From Sandaracinaceae bacterium (GTDB lineage Bacteria > Myxococcota_A > Polyangia > Polyangiales > Sandaracinaceae): DNA of 64,000 nt. Every line of letters starts with the position of its first letter. Position 1 is the stretch's first letter. Of this stretch, positions 23,579 through 31,758 are shown piece after piece. The position numbers and the translations under genes are program-made. Location: contig JAHBWG010000009.1 of the NCBI GenBank assembly GCA_019637095.1, positions 1 to 64,000 on the forward strand. Reading direction: 5' to 3'. Below the pieces are notes generated by a model. The model worked only from the letters and a program-made list of their open reading frames with translations. It was not told the DNA's origin and did no database searches.

Positions 23579-24141
23579 GGCTCCGATACCAGACCGCGGT
23601 CGTCAGCTTCTGCCTCGACCTGACCGATCCGAGGGGCTACTCGATTCCGGTCGGGGTCCTCCTCGTTGGGCAGTCGGAGGGGCTCGGCGTCGCGGCGGCC
23701 ACCGCGCTCCGGACCGATCGCCTCGTTACCTCCGGCTTCCTCGATCCGATCTCGAGCGAGATCATCGGCGACCTCCTCGCGCTTCTGCAGGCTCACGTCA
23801 ACGAGGCCATCCAGGCGAATGATGGGAACGTCGACGTGAGCGACGTTCTGCTCTCATTGCGGTCGAGCCTGAGGAACAGCCTCTACGTCTCGTCGATCTC
23901 CCCGGAGCAATGCGAGGAGGTCGCCGACCCCATCGGCGCGCAGACCTTCGCGACGGGGTCGGTGCTCCGCGTGTTGCGGTCCGCGATCATCACCAGCTCG
24001 AACCAGCTCCGGGAGCGCGCCGCGAGCATGGAGGAGGACGAAGCCCCCTACCTCCTCGAGCCTCCGCCCGGCTACCTGCCCACGGCTTCGTGGCCGGTCC
24101 CGCCGTTCGGCGCTGGTCTCCGCGACTCACACCCCTGCTGA
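23575..24141 (+). CDS. Partner of the HipA-like kinase, possibly DUF3037-like
   Basis: A 188-residue protein that overlaps the HipA-like gene by ATGA and has an SD (GGAGGTGGGAC). The N-terminus YQTAVVSFCLDLTDPRGYSIPVGVLL resembles the opening of DUF3037 proteins, which often sit beside HipA_2 kinases. The middle is helical with Ser and Leu runs (DVLLSLRSSLRNSLYVSSIS), and the C-terminus is Pro-rich. The family link is tentative; tight coupling to the kinase is the firmest fact. It may act as inhibitor or antitoxin, which is inference. Base composition is lower in GC than the flanks. Confidence 0.6.
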   Translation: MRLRYQTAVVSFCLDLTDPRGYSIPVGVLLVGQSEGLGVAAATALRTDRLVTSGFLDPISSEIIGDLLALLQAHVNEAIQANDGNVDVSDVLLSLRSSLRNSLYVSSISPEQCEEVADPIGAQTFATGSVLRVLRSAIITSSNQLRERAASMEEDEAPYLLEPPPGYLPTASWPVPPFGAGLRDSHPC

Positions 24142-24437
24142 GTCGTCGGCGTCGCGATCGGGATCGCGGTCCGCTCGACTCCGGCGGGGCTGCGGCAGCC
24201 ACGCAATGCCGATGCCGCCGAACGGACCTCTGCGCGCTTGCCGGCCCACTCGAGCATCCAGACGCGCGGCGCCCTCCCGCCTCCGAGCGCTGCGCGGCCA
24301 CGGCTCCGACGGCGAAGAGGAGCAGCTGGTTCAGGTCCGTCGTCGTTCCGTTCACGGAACGGTCATGCCCACTCGTCAGGCATTGTGGAGCGGAGCTCGG
24401 AGCCACACGGTGTCTTCTCGAAAGAAGGGACGACCCC
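24142..24437. other. Intergenic region with one palindrome
   Basis: 296 bp with no convincing gene. It holds a palindrome at 24348-24362 (CCGTTC-ACG-GAACGG), about 75 bp before the pirin start, which could be an operator or hairpin. The rest shows nothing. Confidence 0.4.
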
Positions 24438-25307
24438 GTGACGACGACTACGACGCACCGAGAGAGCGACGCGCGCCCGCGCGCGATCGTGCAGCGCACG
24501 CGAGGGCACGGCGGCGGCCCGATCACGCGGCTCGCCAGCCCGTCGGACCTCGGCGAGCTCATGAAGCCGTTCGTGTTCCTCGACCTCTTCGACATCGACG
24601 GCGCGCGCGCTCCCGCGCTGGAGTCGGGCTGGCACCCGCACTCCGGGATCGCGACCGTGACCGTCGTGTTCGAGGGCTCCGCTCGGTACGCGGAGACGAC
24701 CGGCAGCGCCGGCGTGCTCCCCGCGGGCAGCGTCGAGTGGATGCGCGCCGGCGGCGGCGTCTGGCACACCGGTACCGGAGGCCCCGGTCGGCTGCGCGGC
24801 TTCCAGCTCTGGGTGGCGCTGCCGCCCGAGCTCGAGAACGGGCCGAGCAGCAGCCACTACGTGATGCCCGACGACGTGCCGCGGGTCGGACCGGCGCGGG
24901 TGATCCTCGGCTCGCACGCGGGCGGGTCGAGCCCGATCGCGACGCCGCCGATGACGTACCTCGCCGTGACGCTCGCGGACGGCGAGCGCTGGACGTATCG
25001 ACCGGAACGAGGTCACGACGTCGCATGGGTCGCGGTGCTCGACGGAAGCCTGCGCTCCAGCGACCGCATCGCGGGCGGTGAGCTGGCGATCTTCGAGCGC
25101 GGCGAGGCGGCGATCGAGCTCGTGGCGGAGGGCGAGACGCGCTTCGTGCTCGGCTCGGCTCCCCACCATCCGCACCCGCTGGTGCTCGGCAGCTACTCCG
25201 TGCACACGAGCGCGACGGCGCTGCGGCGCGGAGAAGAGGAGATCGTCCGCATCGGGCGCGAGCTGCGCGCGAGCGGCAAGCGGAGCTACGCGCTCGGTCT
25301 CGTCTGA
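24438..25307 (+). CDS. Pirin-family bicupin
   Basis: A 289-residue protein of the pirin family. The N-terminal cupin shows WHPHSGIATVTVVFEG (about 68-83), SVEWMRAGGGVWHTG (about 98-112), and RGFQLWVALP. A C-terminal cupin with RGHDVAWVAVLDG and GSAPHHPHPLVLG follows. Pirins bind Fe through three His and one Glu and act as quercetinase-like enzymes or regulators. Here the HPH pair and third His are kept, but the usual Glu two residues after that His (HxE) is Gly (HTG), so metal binding may differ. GTG 24438 follows an AAGGGACG SD. Confidence 0.88.
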   Translation: MTTTTTHRESDARPRAIVQRTRGHGGGPITRLASPSDLGELMKPFVFLDLFDIDGARAPALESGWHPHSGIATVTVVFEGSARYAETTGSAGVLPAGSVEWMRAGGGVWHTGTGGPGRLRGFQLWVALPPELENGPSSSHYVMPDDVPRVGPARVILGSHAGGSSPIATPPMTYLAVTLADGERWTYRPERGHDVAWVAVLDGSLRSSDRIAGGELAIFERGEAAIELVAEGETRFVLGSAPHHPHPLVLGSYSVHTSATALRRGEEEIVRIGRELRASGKRSYALGLV

Positions 25308-25347
25308 CTCGGCGAACGACGTCGTGCCGCCCGCGTGCGACGGCCGA

Positions 25348-25483
25348 TCATCGCGCGAGATACCGCGCGAGGCGGCGTCACATGATCGCGACCGCCTCGG
25401 GGCTCTCGTCGATCAGGACGAAGCCGCGACCGTGCTTGGCCGCCGCCTCGCCCGCGGTGCCGGAGCCGGCGAAGAAGTCGAGC
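25348..25483 (-). pseudogene. Duplicated 3' tail of the DNA methyltransferase gene
   Basis: 136 bp matching the last 136 bp of the methyltransferase gene (26374-26509) at a constant offset of 1026 bp. Over 25381-25483 I find a single difference from the other copy; the outermost 33 bp are more diverged. It still encodes LDFFAGSGTAGEAAAKHG through EAVAIM, but then has TGA where the intact gene has CGT. No other methyltransferase sequence precedes it; the joined sequence 25484-25587 is unrelated. It is a remnant, not a functional enzyme. The VapBC-like pair lies between the two copies. Confidence 0.85.
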
Positions 25484-25583
25484 CACGGTGCTCCTCCGAG
25501 TTGGCCGAGGCCGCGGGCGCTGGCCGCCACGAGGCCGGCGGTCGCACCTGCGTGGCGTTCATCTTCAGGGGCATCGGGACCGG

Positions 25584-26012
25584 TCAACGGCTCGTTCGCT
25601 TCCCCGCCGGGCGACCGCGCGAGCGAGGCGGCGGTCGAATGATCTCGACTTCAGGACCGCCGGGCACGTCCGCCCACGCCGCCTCGGTCGTGACGGCGGT
25701 GAGCCCGCGCGCCGCGGCGAGCGCCAAGCAAGCACGATCGCCGAAGGACAGGCCGAGCGCGCGCGTCACCTGGCGCAGCATTCCCGCGTGAACGGAGAGC
25801 GCGGCGTCGAAGTCGACCAGCCGAATCGGCAGACTGAGCGCCTCACGGACCGCGTCCTCCGGCATCCCGGCGTCCGCGAGCTTCGCCACGACCTCGGAGT
25901 GGTTCACGGTGCACATGACCGCATGCGCAAGCCGCGACGCGATCGCGTCCGCGCCCGGTTCGTCCTGTAGCAGCGCCAGCAGCGCTGATGCGTCGAGCAC
26001 GATCTCACTCAC
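25584..26012 (-). CDS. vapC: PIN-domain toxin, VapC family
   Basis: A 142-residue PIN-domain ribonuclease. The acidic active-site residues are in place: Asp in IVLDASALLALL (about 7), Glu in NHSEVVAKL (about 41), Asp in LSFGDRACLALA (about 93-104), and an acidic TTEAAWADV near 115. VapC toxins cut tRNA or rRNA. GTG 26012 is chosen because it gives the usual PIN N-terminus and overlaps the antitoxin gene by 8 bp, the normal arrangement in these modules. The last 25 residues are basic. The stop lies 100 bp from the duplicated methyltransferase tail. Confidence 0.88.
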   Translation of the reverse strand: MSEIVLDASALLALLQDEPGADAIASRLAHAVMCTVNHSEVVAKLADAGMPEDAVREALSLPIRLVDFDAALSVHAGMLRQVTRALGLSFGDRACLALAAARGLTAVTTEAAWADVPGGPEVEIIRPPPRSRGRPAGKRTSR

Positions 26013-26253
26013 GGGAGGCTTCCCGGCGCCGCTCGGCGCCGAGCTCCTGCGACAAGCGCCGGCCAGCCGGGACATACCGGCGCACGAGCTCCTGGGACCT
26101 CCGGATCGCCTCCGCCGGCGTCATGACCCGCAGCGAAGACTCCTCGAGGACGACCGTCACTTCGTCTCCGGCGTTCAGGCCCAGCTTCTTCCGGAACCGG
26201 GCAGGAAGCACCAGTCGCCCGGCAGAGTCGATTCGTCCCATAGCCTGTTCCAT
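26005..26253 (-). CDS. vapB: AbrB/SpoVT-type antitoxin, VapB-like
   Basis: An 82-residue antitoxin. The N-terminal swapped-hairpin DNA-binding domain is recognisable: GRIDSAGRLVLPARFRKKLG, then GDEVTVVLEESSLRVMTP (about 5-47). The C-terminal Arg/Glu-rich helix (RRSQELVRRYVPAGRRL) is the part that would wrap the toxin. It overlaps the vapC start by 8 bp. The start is uncertain: ATG 26253 is used, with ATG 26283 upstream and ATG 26241 downstream as alternatives. Short repeated ATATGG motifs around 26246-26260 may be part of an autoregulatory operator. Confidence 0.8.
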   Translation of the reverse strand: MEQAMGRIDSAGRLVLPARFRKKLGLNAGDEVTVVLEESSLRVMTPAEAIRRSQELVRRYVPAGRRLSQELGAERRREASRE

Positions 26254-26373
26254 ATCCCATATCCTGCAGTTCGTGCCGTGCACGTCAAGCCGCGCCGCCC
26301 TCGACGCGCGGCACCTCCGGTCGCTGCGCGGCGAACGTGGTCGACGCTCCGGCTCGTGCCCGCTGCCGGCTGA

Positions 26374-27198
26374 TCATCGCTCGAGGTACGGCGCGAGGCG
26401 GCAACGCATGATCGCGACCGCCTCGGGGCTCTCGTCGATCAGGACGAAGCCGCGGCCGTGCTTGGCCGCCGCCTCGCCCGCGGTGCCGGAGCCGGCGAAG
26501 AAGTCGAGCACGACGTCGCCGGGGTCGGTGTGCACGGTGACGATGCGCTCGAGCACGCCGAGCGGCTTCTGCGTCGGGTAGCCGGTCTTCTCTTTCCCGT
26601 TCGTCGGCACGATCGTGTGCCACCAGACGTCCGTCGGCGTCTTGCCGCGCGCGGCCTTCTCCGCGGAGACGAGCCCGGGCGCCATGTACGGGATGCGCGG
26701 CAGCGCCTCGTAGTGGAACACGTAGCGCTCGGGGTCGCGCGCGTAGAAGAGCAACGTGTCGTGCTTGGCCGGCCAGCGGCGCTTGCTGCGGCCGCCGTAG
26801 TCGTACGCCCAGACGATCTCGTTGATGAAGGCGTCGCGCCCGAGGAGCGCGTCGAGCGCGACCTTGACGTAGTGGACCTCGCGCCAGTCGAGGTGGACGA
26901 AGAGCGAGCCGTCGTCGGTGAGGCAGCGCAGGCTCGCCTCGATGCGCTCGATCAGCCAGCCGAGATAGTCCTCGCGGGGGCCGTCGGCGTACGCCGCGGA
27001 CGCGACGCGCTCGACCGCGTAGCGCGCCCCCTTGAAGCCCCCGCGCGCGCCGCCCGCGTCGCGCCGCACCTTGATCCGGTCGCGGCGCTGCGCCGTGCCG
27101 GTGTGGAACGGCGGGTCGATGTAGATCAGCCGCGCCACGCCGGCGTCGAGCTCGGCGAGCCGCGCGAGGCACTCGCCCTCGAGGATCTCTCGGATCAC
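26374..27198 (-). CDS. DNA methyltransferase, beta-class N4/N6 amino type
   Basis: A 274-residue site-specific DNA methyltransferase. The catalytic motif IV (LIYIDPPFHTG, about residues 24-34) comes before the SAM-binding motif I (LDFFAGSGTAGEAA, about 232-245), the circularly permuted order of the beta class. In between are FVHLDWREVHY and GYPTQKPLGVLERI, both usual for this family. No restriction enzyme gene is adjacent, so it is an orphan methylase or part of a regulatory circuit. It overlaps the histidine kinase stop by ATGA and ends the five-gene operon. The last 136 bp exist a second time at 25348-25483. Confidence 0.9.
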   Translation of the reverse strand: MIREILEGECLARLAELDAGVARLIYIDPPFHTGTAQRRDRIKVRRDAGGARGGFKGARYAVERVASAAYADGPREDYLGWLIERIEASLRCLTDDGSLFVHLDWREVHYVKVALDALLGRDAFINEIVWAYDYGGRSKRRWPAKHDTLLFYARDPERYVFHYEALPRIPYMAPGLVSAEKAARGKTPTDVWWHTIVPTNGKEKTGYPTQKPLGVLERIVTVHTDPGDVVLDFFAGSGTAGEAAAKHGRGFVLIDESPEAVAIMRCRLAPYLER

Positions 27199-28964
27199 GA
27201 GCGCGACCGGTCGGCGAACGGCAGCGCGGTGTCGGTCGCGGTGGTCGCCGCCTCGATCGGCGGCCCGCCGCGGGTGAGCACGAGCTCGAACACCGCGCCG
27301 CCGCCCTCCGCGTCGTGCACGTCGATGCGGCCGCCGTGGTCGCTCACGATCCGGTGCACGATCGCGAGCCCGAGCCCGGTGCCGCCGCTCTTGGTGGTGA
27401 AGTACGGCTCGAAGATCCGCGCCTTGTCCTCCTCGGAGATCCCGACGCCGTTGTCGATCACCTCGACGCGCACGCCGTCCTCGTGCGGCGAGAGCACCAC
27501 GTCGACGCGGCCGCCGCGCTCGCCGTGGCGCGCCTTGGCCGCGTCGCAGCCGTTCTGCACGAGGTTCACGAGCACCTGCGTGAGCTGCTCGCGGTCCGCA
27601 CGCACGGGCTCGAGCGCGCCCTCGAGCTCGAGCCGCACCCCGACCGCGCCGCCGCCGTGCAGGCCCACGGTGTGCTGCGCCACGTCCGCGACGTCGAGCA
27701 TCGCCGGGTCGGGCGGCGGCATGCGCGCGAAGCGGCTGAACTCGGTGACGATCCGCTTGAGCCGCTCGACCTCCTCGAGGATCGCGACCGTCGACTCGTC
27801 GAAGATCTCGTCGAAGTCCTCGAGCCGGCGCGCGTGCGCCTTGCGCATCGTCTCGATCGAGGTCTGGATGGGCATGAGCGGGTTCTTGATCTCGTGCGCG
27901 ATCTGGCGCGCGATGTCACGCCACGCGGCGATGCGCTCTGCACGACGCAAGCGGCTCTGCGCCTGCTTGAGCTGGCCCGTCATGCGGTTGAACGCGCTCA
28001 GCGCCTTGCCGACCTCACCGCCCGAGCTGACGGTGATCATCGTCTGCATGTCGCCCGAGGCGACGCGCGAGGCGGCGCTCTCGAGCGCGCCGAGCGGGCG
28101 CGTGATGCTCATCGACAGGAGCAGCCCGAGGAACAGGCCGCCCGCGAGCGCGGCGGCGAGGGTGTAGAGGGTCTGGCGCCGGATGTGCTCGAGGCGCTCC
28201 TCGAGCCGCGTCTCGTCGACCACCGCGACGACGCGCGCGGCGGGCGCGCCCTCGAGGTCCTCGAACACGTAGACGTCGCGGCGGGTGCGCGCGCCCGCGA
28301 GCTCGTCCGGCAGCGCTCCGTCCGGCCCGGTCAGCGCGAGCCGGACCGGCGGCACGTCGGCGGCGAGCGAGCCGACGAAGCCCGCGTCGAGCACCTGCCC
28401 GCCGACCGCGATCACGCGCACGTCGCCGCGCGTGGCGACGCACCCGGTGAGCAGCGCGCGCACCTCGTGCGTCTGGCCGTCCGCGCGCACGCGCAGCTCC
28501 CGCACGAACCAGCGCTCGCCCGCGCTCTCGACGGCGCGCGCGAGCTGCCCCTCGGTCGCGCCGGCGTGGCCCGGGAAGTGGCCGGCCGCGAGCACGCGCC
28601 CGTAGCGGCTCCCGGTGCGCCCGTCGAGGAGCATCAGGCCAGCGAGCCCCATCGAGCGCATGAGGGTCGGCAGGCGCTCGACGAGCTCGGCCTGCTCGAT
28701 CGGTCCGAACTGCTCGCCCTCGAGGTCCGCGAGCAGCCGGTCGACGAGGAACTCCCCGTCGCAGAGCCGCGCGACCGCGCGCCCCTCGCGCGCGCGCCGC
28801 TCGGCGACGCGGCGCTCCGCGGAGGCGGCGATGCCGAGGAGGCGCTCCTCGTGCTCGGCGCGCGCGTCGTCGAGGGTGTTCTGGAACAGCAGGTACCCGA
28901 GCGCGCTCGCGGGCGCGACCGCGACGATCACCGCGACGAGCGTGATGCGGACGCGCAGGCTCAT
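27195..28964 (-). CDS. Sensor histidine kinase, NtrY-like
   Basis: A 589-residue membrane kinase. TM1 is about residues 5-24, a periplasmic sensor of about 240 residues follows, and TM2 is about 265-285. Next comes HAMP (SITRPLGALESAASRVASGD). The HisKA box is ARQIAHEIKNPLMPIQ (phospho-His about 356), the N-box NLVQNGCDAAK, G1 DNGVGIS, and G2 GTGLGLAIVHRI (about 528). The kinase core resembles NtrY. No response regulator gene is adjacent. Its ATG overlaps the solute-binding protein stop, and its own stop overlaps the methyltransferase start, which places sensing and DNA methylation in one transcription unit. Confidence 0.93.
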   Translation of the reverse strand: MSLRVRITLVAVIVAVAPASALGYLLFQNTLDDARAEHEERLLGIAASAERRVAERRAREGRAVARLCDGEFLVDRLLADLEGEQFGPIEQAELVERLPTLMRSMGLAGLMLLDGRTGSRYGRVLAAGHFPGHAGATEGQLARAVESAGERWFVRELRVRADGQTHEVRALLTGCVATRGDVRVIAVGGQVLDAGFVGSLAADVPPVRLALTGPDGALPDELAGARTRRDVYVFEDLEGAPAARVVAVVDETRLEERLEHIRRQTLYTLAAALAGGLFLGLLLSMSITRPLGALESAASRVASGDMQTMITVSSGGEVGKALSAFNRMTGQLKQAQSRLRRAERIAAWRDIARQIAHEIKNPLMPIQTSIETMRKAHARRLEDFDEIFDESTVAILEEVERLKRIVTEFSRFARMPPPDPAMLDVADVAQHTVGLHGGGAVGVRLELEGALEPVRADREQLTQVLVNLVQNGCDAAKARHGERGGRVDVVLSPHEDGVRVEVIDNGVGISEEDKARIFEPYFTTKSGGTGLGLAIVHRIVSDHGGRIDVHDAEGGGAVFELVLTRGGPPIEAATTATDTALPFADRSRS

Positions 28965-30361
28965 CGCGGCGGCTCCTCGCGCCGCGCGAAGCTCAGGTCG
29001 GCGAGCCGCAGGCGCCCGAGCCCGTCGATCGCGAGCCCGCGCAGATCGGCGCGGTGATACAGCACGACGCGCTCGTGGCCGAGCACCATCGCGTCGAGCG
29101 AGGCGGCCGCGTCGTTGCCCACGTCGGGCTGCCCGAGCGCGGGCGCCAGCGCGCGGGCGCGGTCGAGCTGTCCGGCGGCCGCGAGCGCGGCGGCGGCCAT
29201 CGGCCCGCGGCCGGGCAGCGGCGGGCGCACGCGCGCGATCCGCAAGTCCCATTGCGATCGTGCGATGGTGCGCGCGTACGCCTCCGCGCCCAGCGGCTCG
29301 ACGGTGAGGTGGATCCCGCGCCCGTCGAGCATCCCCGCGATCGCCTCCGCGGCCGCGACCTCGCGCGGGCGGTCGGCGCGCGCGGGCATCGAGAGGCGCA
29401 GCCCGCTCTGCGAGCCCGTCGCGGGCAGCCGGGGCGCGGGCAGCCCCGGCGAGAGCGCGCGGCGCGCCACGAGCCCGACGCGCGCGAGGCGGCTGCGGTC
29501 GACCGCCGCGACGACCGCGCCCCAAGCCGCCTCGCTCTGGAGCGCGCGCGCGCGGTTGGGCACGAGGATCCACGGCGTCGCCACCGTGGCCTCGGTGCGC
29601 GTGACCGCGCGCGTCGGCGCGCGGCCGTAGAGGCTCGAGCCGTGCCACGACGCGTCGAGCGCGCCGAGCTCGAGCCCGCGGATCTCGGCGTCGCGCGGCT
29701 GCGCGGCGACGAGCACGACGCGGTCGAGCCACGGGGCGCCCTCGGGCGCGTGGCGGAACATCGAGAGCTCGCCGCCGCCGGCGCCGTCGAGCCGCGCGCG
29801 GTACGGGCCCGTGCCGAGCGGCCGGCGCTCGAGCTCGCCGCCCGCGACGATCGCGAGGGGCGCCGCCGCGAGCACGAGCTCGACGCGCACGCCGCGGCGC
29901 GAGAGCTCGAGCTCCACCGTCTGCGGGTCGAGCTCGCGGATGCGCGGCCGGCCGTGGTCCTGCGCGAACGCGCCGAGCAGCCAGGACGCCTGCGGGCTCG
30001 CGCTCGCCCGCAACAGCGAGCGCACGACGTGCCGCGCCCCGAGCGGCCGCGCGCTGCCGTGCAGGCGCGCCCCCTCGCGCAGCCGCACCCGCGCGATCGT
30101 GCCGTCGATCTCCGGCGGGCCCGCGGCGAGCACCGCCTCGACCGTGCCGTCCGCGCGGACCTCGTAGAGGTTGTCGTACACGGCCTCCACGAGCGTCGCC
30201 TCGAACCCCGTCTCGACGCGCAGCGGGTCGAGCGCGCCGAGCGGTTCGGGCACGGGGAGCGTCAGGACGCCGCCGTGCCGCGGCGGCAGCGCGCCGGACG
30301 CGGGCGCAGCGAGGGCGCCCACGAGCGCGAGCGCCGCGAGCGCCCTCAGCGCACGAGCCAC
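28961..30361 (-). CDS. Family 5 extracellular solute-binding protein
   Basis: A 466-residue exported protein. A signal peptide (about 1-24) precedes a family-5 pattern: LDPLRVETGFEATLVEAVYDNLYEV, IARVRLREGARLHG and ARHVVRSLLRA, the early part of the peptide/nickel-binding fold, then GTGPYRARL. No permease or ATPase genes are nearby, so it may serve as a ligand sensor for the neighbouring kinase rather than in uptake; that is inference. GTG 30361 is used, which overlaps the upstream FG-GAP gene by 16 bp. It overlaps the kinase gene by ATGA. Confidence 0.78.
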   Translation of the reverse strand: MARALRALAALALVGALAAPASGALPPRHGGVLTLPVPEPLGALDPLRVETGFEATLVEAVYDNLYEVRADGTVEAVLAAGPPEIDGTIARVRLREGARLHGSARPLGARHVVRSLLRASASPQASWLLGAFAQDHGRPRIRELDPQTVELELSRRGVRVELVLAAAPLAIVAGGELERRPLGTGPYRARLDGAGGGELSMFRHAPEGAPWLDRVVLVAAQPRDAEIRGLELGALDASWHGSSLYGRAPTRAVTRTEATVATPWILVPNRARALQSEAAWGAVVAAVDRSRLARVGLVARRALSPGLPAPRLPATGSQSGLRLSMPARADRPREVAAAEAIAGMLDGRGIHLTVEPLGAEAYARTIARSQWDLRIARVRPPLPGRGPMAAAALAAAGQLDRARALAPALGQPDVGNDAAASLDAMVLGHERVVLYHRADLRGLAIDGLGRLRLADLSFARREEPPR

Positions 30362-31758
30362 AGCGTGGCCCTCCCCGCGGGATCCGTCGGCTCCTCGATC
30401 GCCGCGAGCTCGGGGAGCCCGTCGCCGTCCGCGTCCCCCGCCGCCGCCGTCCAGACCGAGCCCGCGAGCGGCGGCGAGCGCCACATCGTGCGCAGCGCGC
30501 CGCGCGGCAGCGCCCGCAGGAGCGTGAGCTGGTCCCCCTGGCCCGCGAGCGCCGCCTGGCTCACGAGGATCTCGGCGGCGCCGTCGAGGTCGAGGTCACC
30601 CATCGCCAACGCCGTACCGTACCCGCTCGCCGCGGCGGCGCGCTCGTCGAACGACGGCCCGCGCGGGCGCTCGCGCGGTACGAGCACGCGCAGCGACACG
30701 CGCCCCGACGGCATGACGATCACCTCGTACGACGTGCGCGTCCCATCGGGCGCCGCGTACGACGCGAACGCGTACGCGTAGAAGTGCGCCGGGGCGGCGG
30801 GCGCGGGGCTCTCGCGCGGGTCGAGCTCGGGGTCGAAGAAGTCGCGGCCGGTGACCGCGCGCGCGCAGCCGCCGAGCATCGGGTAGCGGTCGGCCGGGCA
30901 TGGCCCCTCGGCGAGCTCGATCACCGGCCGCCCCGAGGCGAGCCGCACCGCGAGCCCGACCGCGTGCTCGCTGGTGCGCACGGCGGCGCGCTCGCCGCGC
31001 ACGATCGCGCTGCCCATCGGGCGCCGCGAGACGGTCGGCGCGCGCGGCACCGACGCGGGCACCGCGACGCGTCCGACGAGCTCGAGCCGCCGCCCGCGCA
31101 CGCGCAGCACGTGCACCTCGTCGGTGCGCGCGGCGACGAGCTCGGCGCGGCCGTCTCCGTCGAGATCGCCGATCGCGAGCGCGACGTAGCCGCGGCCCGG
31201 GAGCGCGAGCGAGCGCGCGCTCACGGTCTCGTCGGTGAGCCGCGGCGGATAGCCGACGAAGGCGCGCAGCGACGCGTCGAGGGGCACGCGCGCGGCGGCG
31301 ATCGGCGCGCGCACCTCGTCGCGCGTGCGCACCACCGCGCCCTCGACGAGGAGGTCCGCGCCGCGCACGCGCGCCGTGACCGTGACGAGCGTCGCGTCCC
31401 CGAGCCCCCGCGCGACGGCCGCGAGGGTCTCGCCCTCTCGCACCTCGAGCGCGGCGAGACGCGCCGGCGCGCGCCGCGGATCGGCCGCGAGCGCCTCGAG
31501 CAGCGGCGCGGCGAGCGCCGCGGCGAGGCCGCTCGCGTCCGGCGCGCCCTCGGGGAGCTCGGGCCGCACCACCACGGCCGTCGGGCCCTCGTCGGGGGCG
31601 CTCTCCGCGAGCGCGGCGAGCGCCGCGTCCCGCAGCGCCGACGACGCACTCTGCAATCCTTCTTGCGCGTGCCCGGGCGCTGGCGAGAGCCACGGCGCGA
31701 GCATCGAGGAGAGGACGCACGCGGCGCGGAGCCGACCCCACGCGCGGCGCGAGCTCAC
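30346..31758 (-). CDS. Exported FG-GAP/VCBS repeat protein
   Basis: A 470-residue protein with a signal peptide (cleavage near PGHAQ, about 33). The N-terminal half has alternating helices and strands (ALEVREGETLAAVARGLGDA), perhaps a TolB-like amino domain. The C-terminal half carries at least three FG-GAP motifs, AIGDLDGDGRAELVAAR, AMGDLDLDGAAEILVSQ and AAGDADGDGLPELAAIE, with Asp-rich Ca-binding loops; these form blades of a beta-propeller. It may bind ligands or partners at the cell surface. GTG 31758 overlaps the PBP stop by GTGA. Confidence 0.78.
   Translation of the reverse strand: MSSRRAWGRLRAACVLSSMLAPWLSPAPGHAQEGLQSASSALRDAALAALAESAPDEGPTAVVVRPELPEGAPDASGLAAALAAPLLEALAADPRRAPARLAALEVREGETLAAVARGLGDATLVTVTARVRGADLLVEGAVVRTRDEVRAPIAAARVPLDASLRAFVGYPPRLTDETVSARSLALPGRGYVALAIGDLDGDGRAELVAARTDEVHVLRVRGRRLELVGRVAVPASVPRAPTVSRRPMGSAIVRGERAAVRTSEHAVGLAVRLASGRPVIELAEGPCPADRYPMLGGCARAVTGRDFFDPELDPRESPAPAAPAHFYAYAFASYAAPDGTRTSYEVIVMPSGRVSLRVLVPRERPRGPSFDERAAAASGYGTALAMGDLDLDGAAEILVSQAALAGQGDQLTLLRALPRGALRTMWRSPPLAGSVWTAAAGDADGDGLPELAAIEEPTDPAGRATLWLVR

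Noticed and set aside
25378-25587. Short frame read as a small methyltransferase
   Set aside because: It contains only the C-terminal SAM-binding tail duplicated from 26374-26509 joined to unrelated sequence, with no catalytic DPPF motif.
28961-30361. Peptide ABC transporter operon
   Set aside because: Only the binding protein is present; neighbours are a kinase and an FG-GAP protein, with no permease or ATPase.
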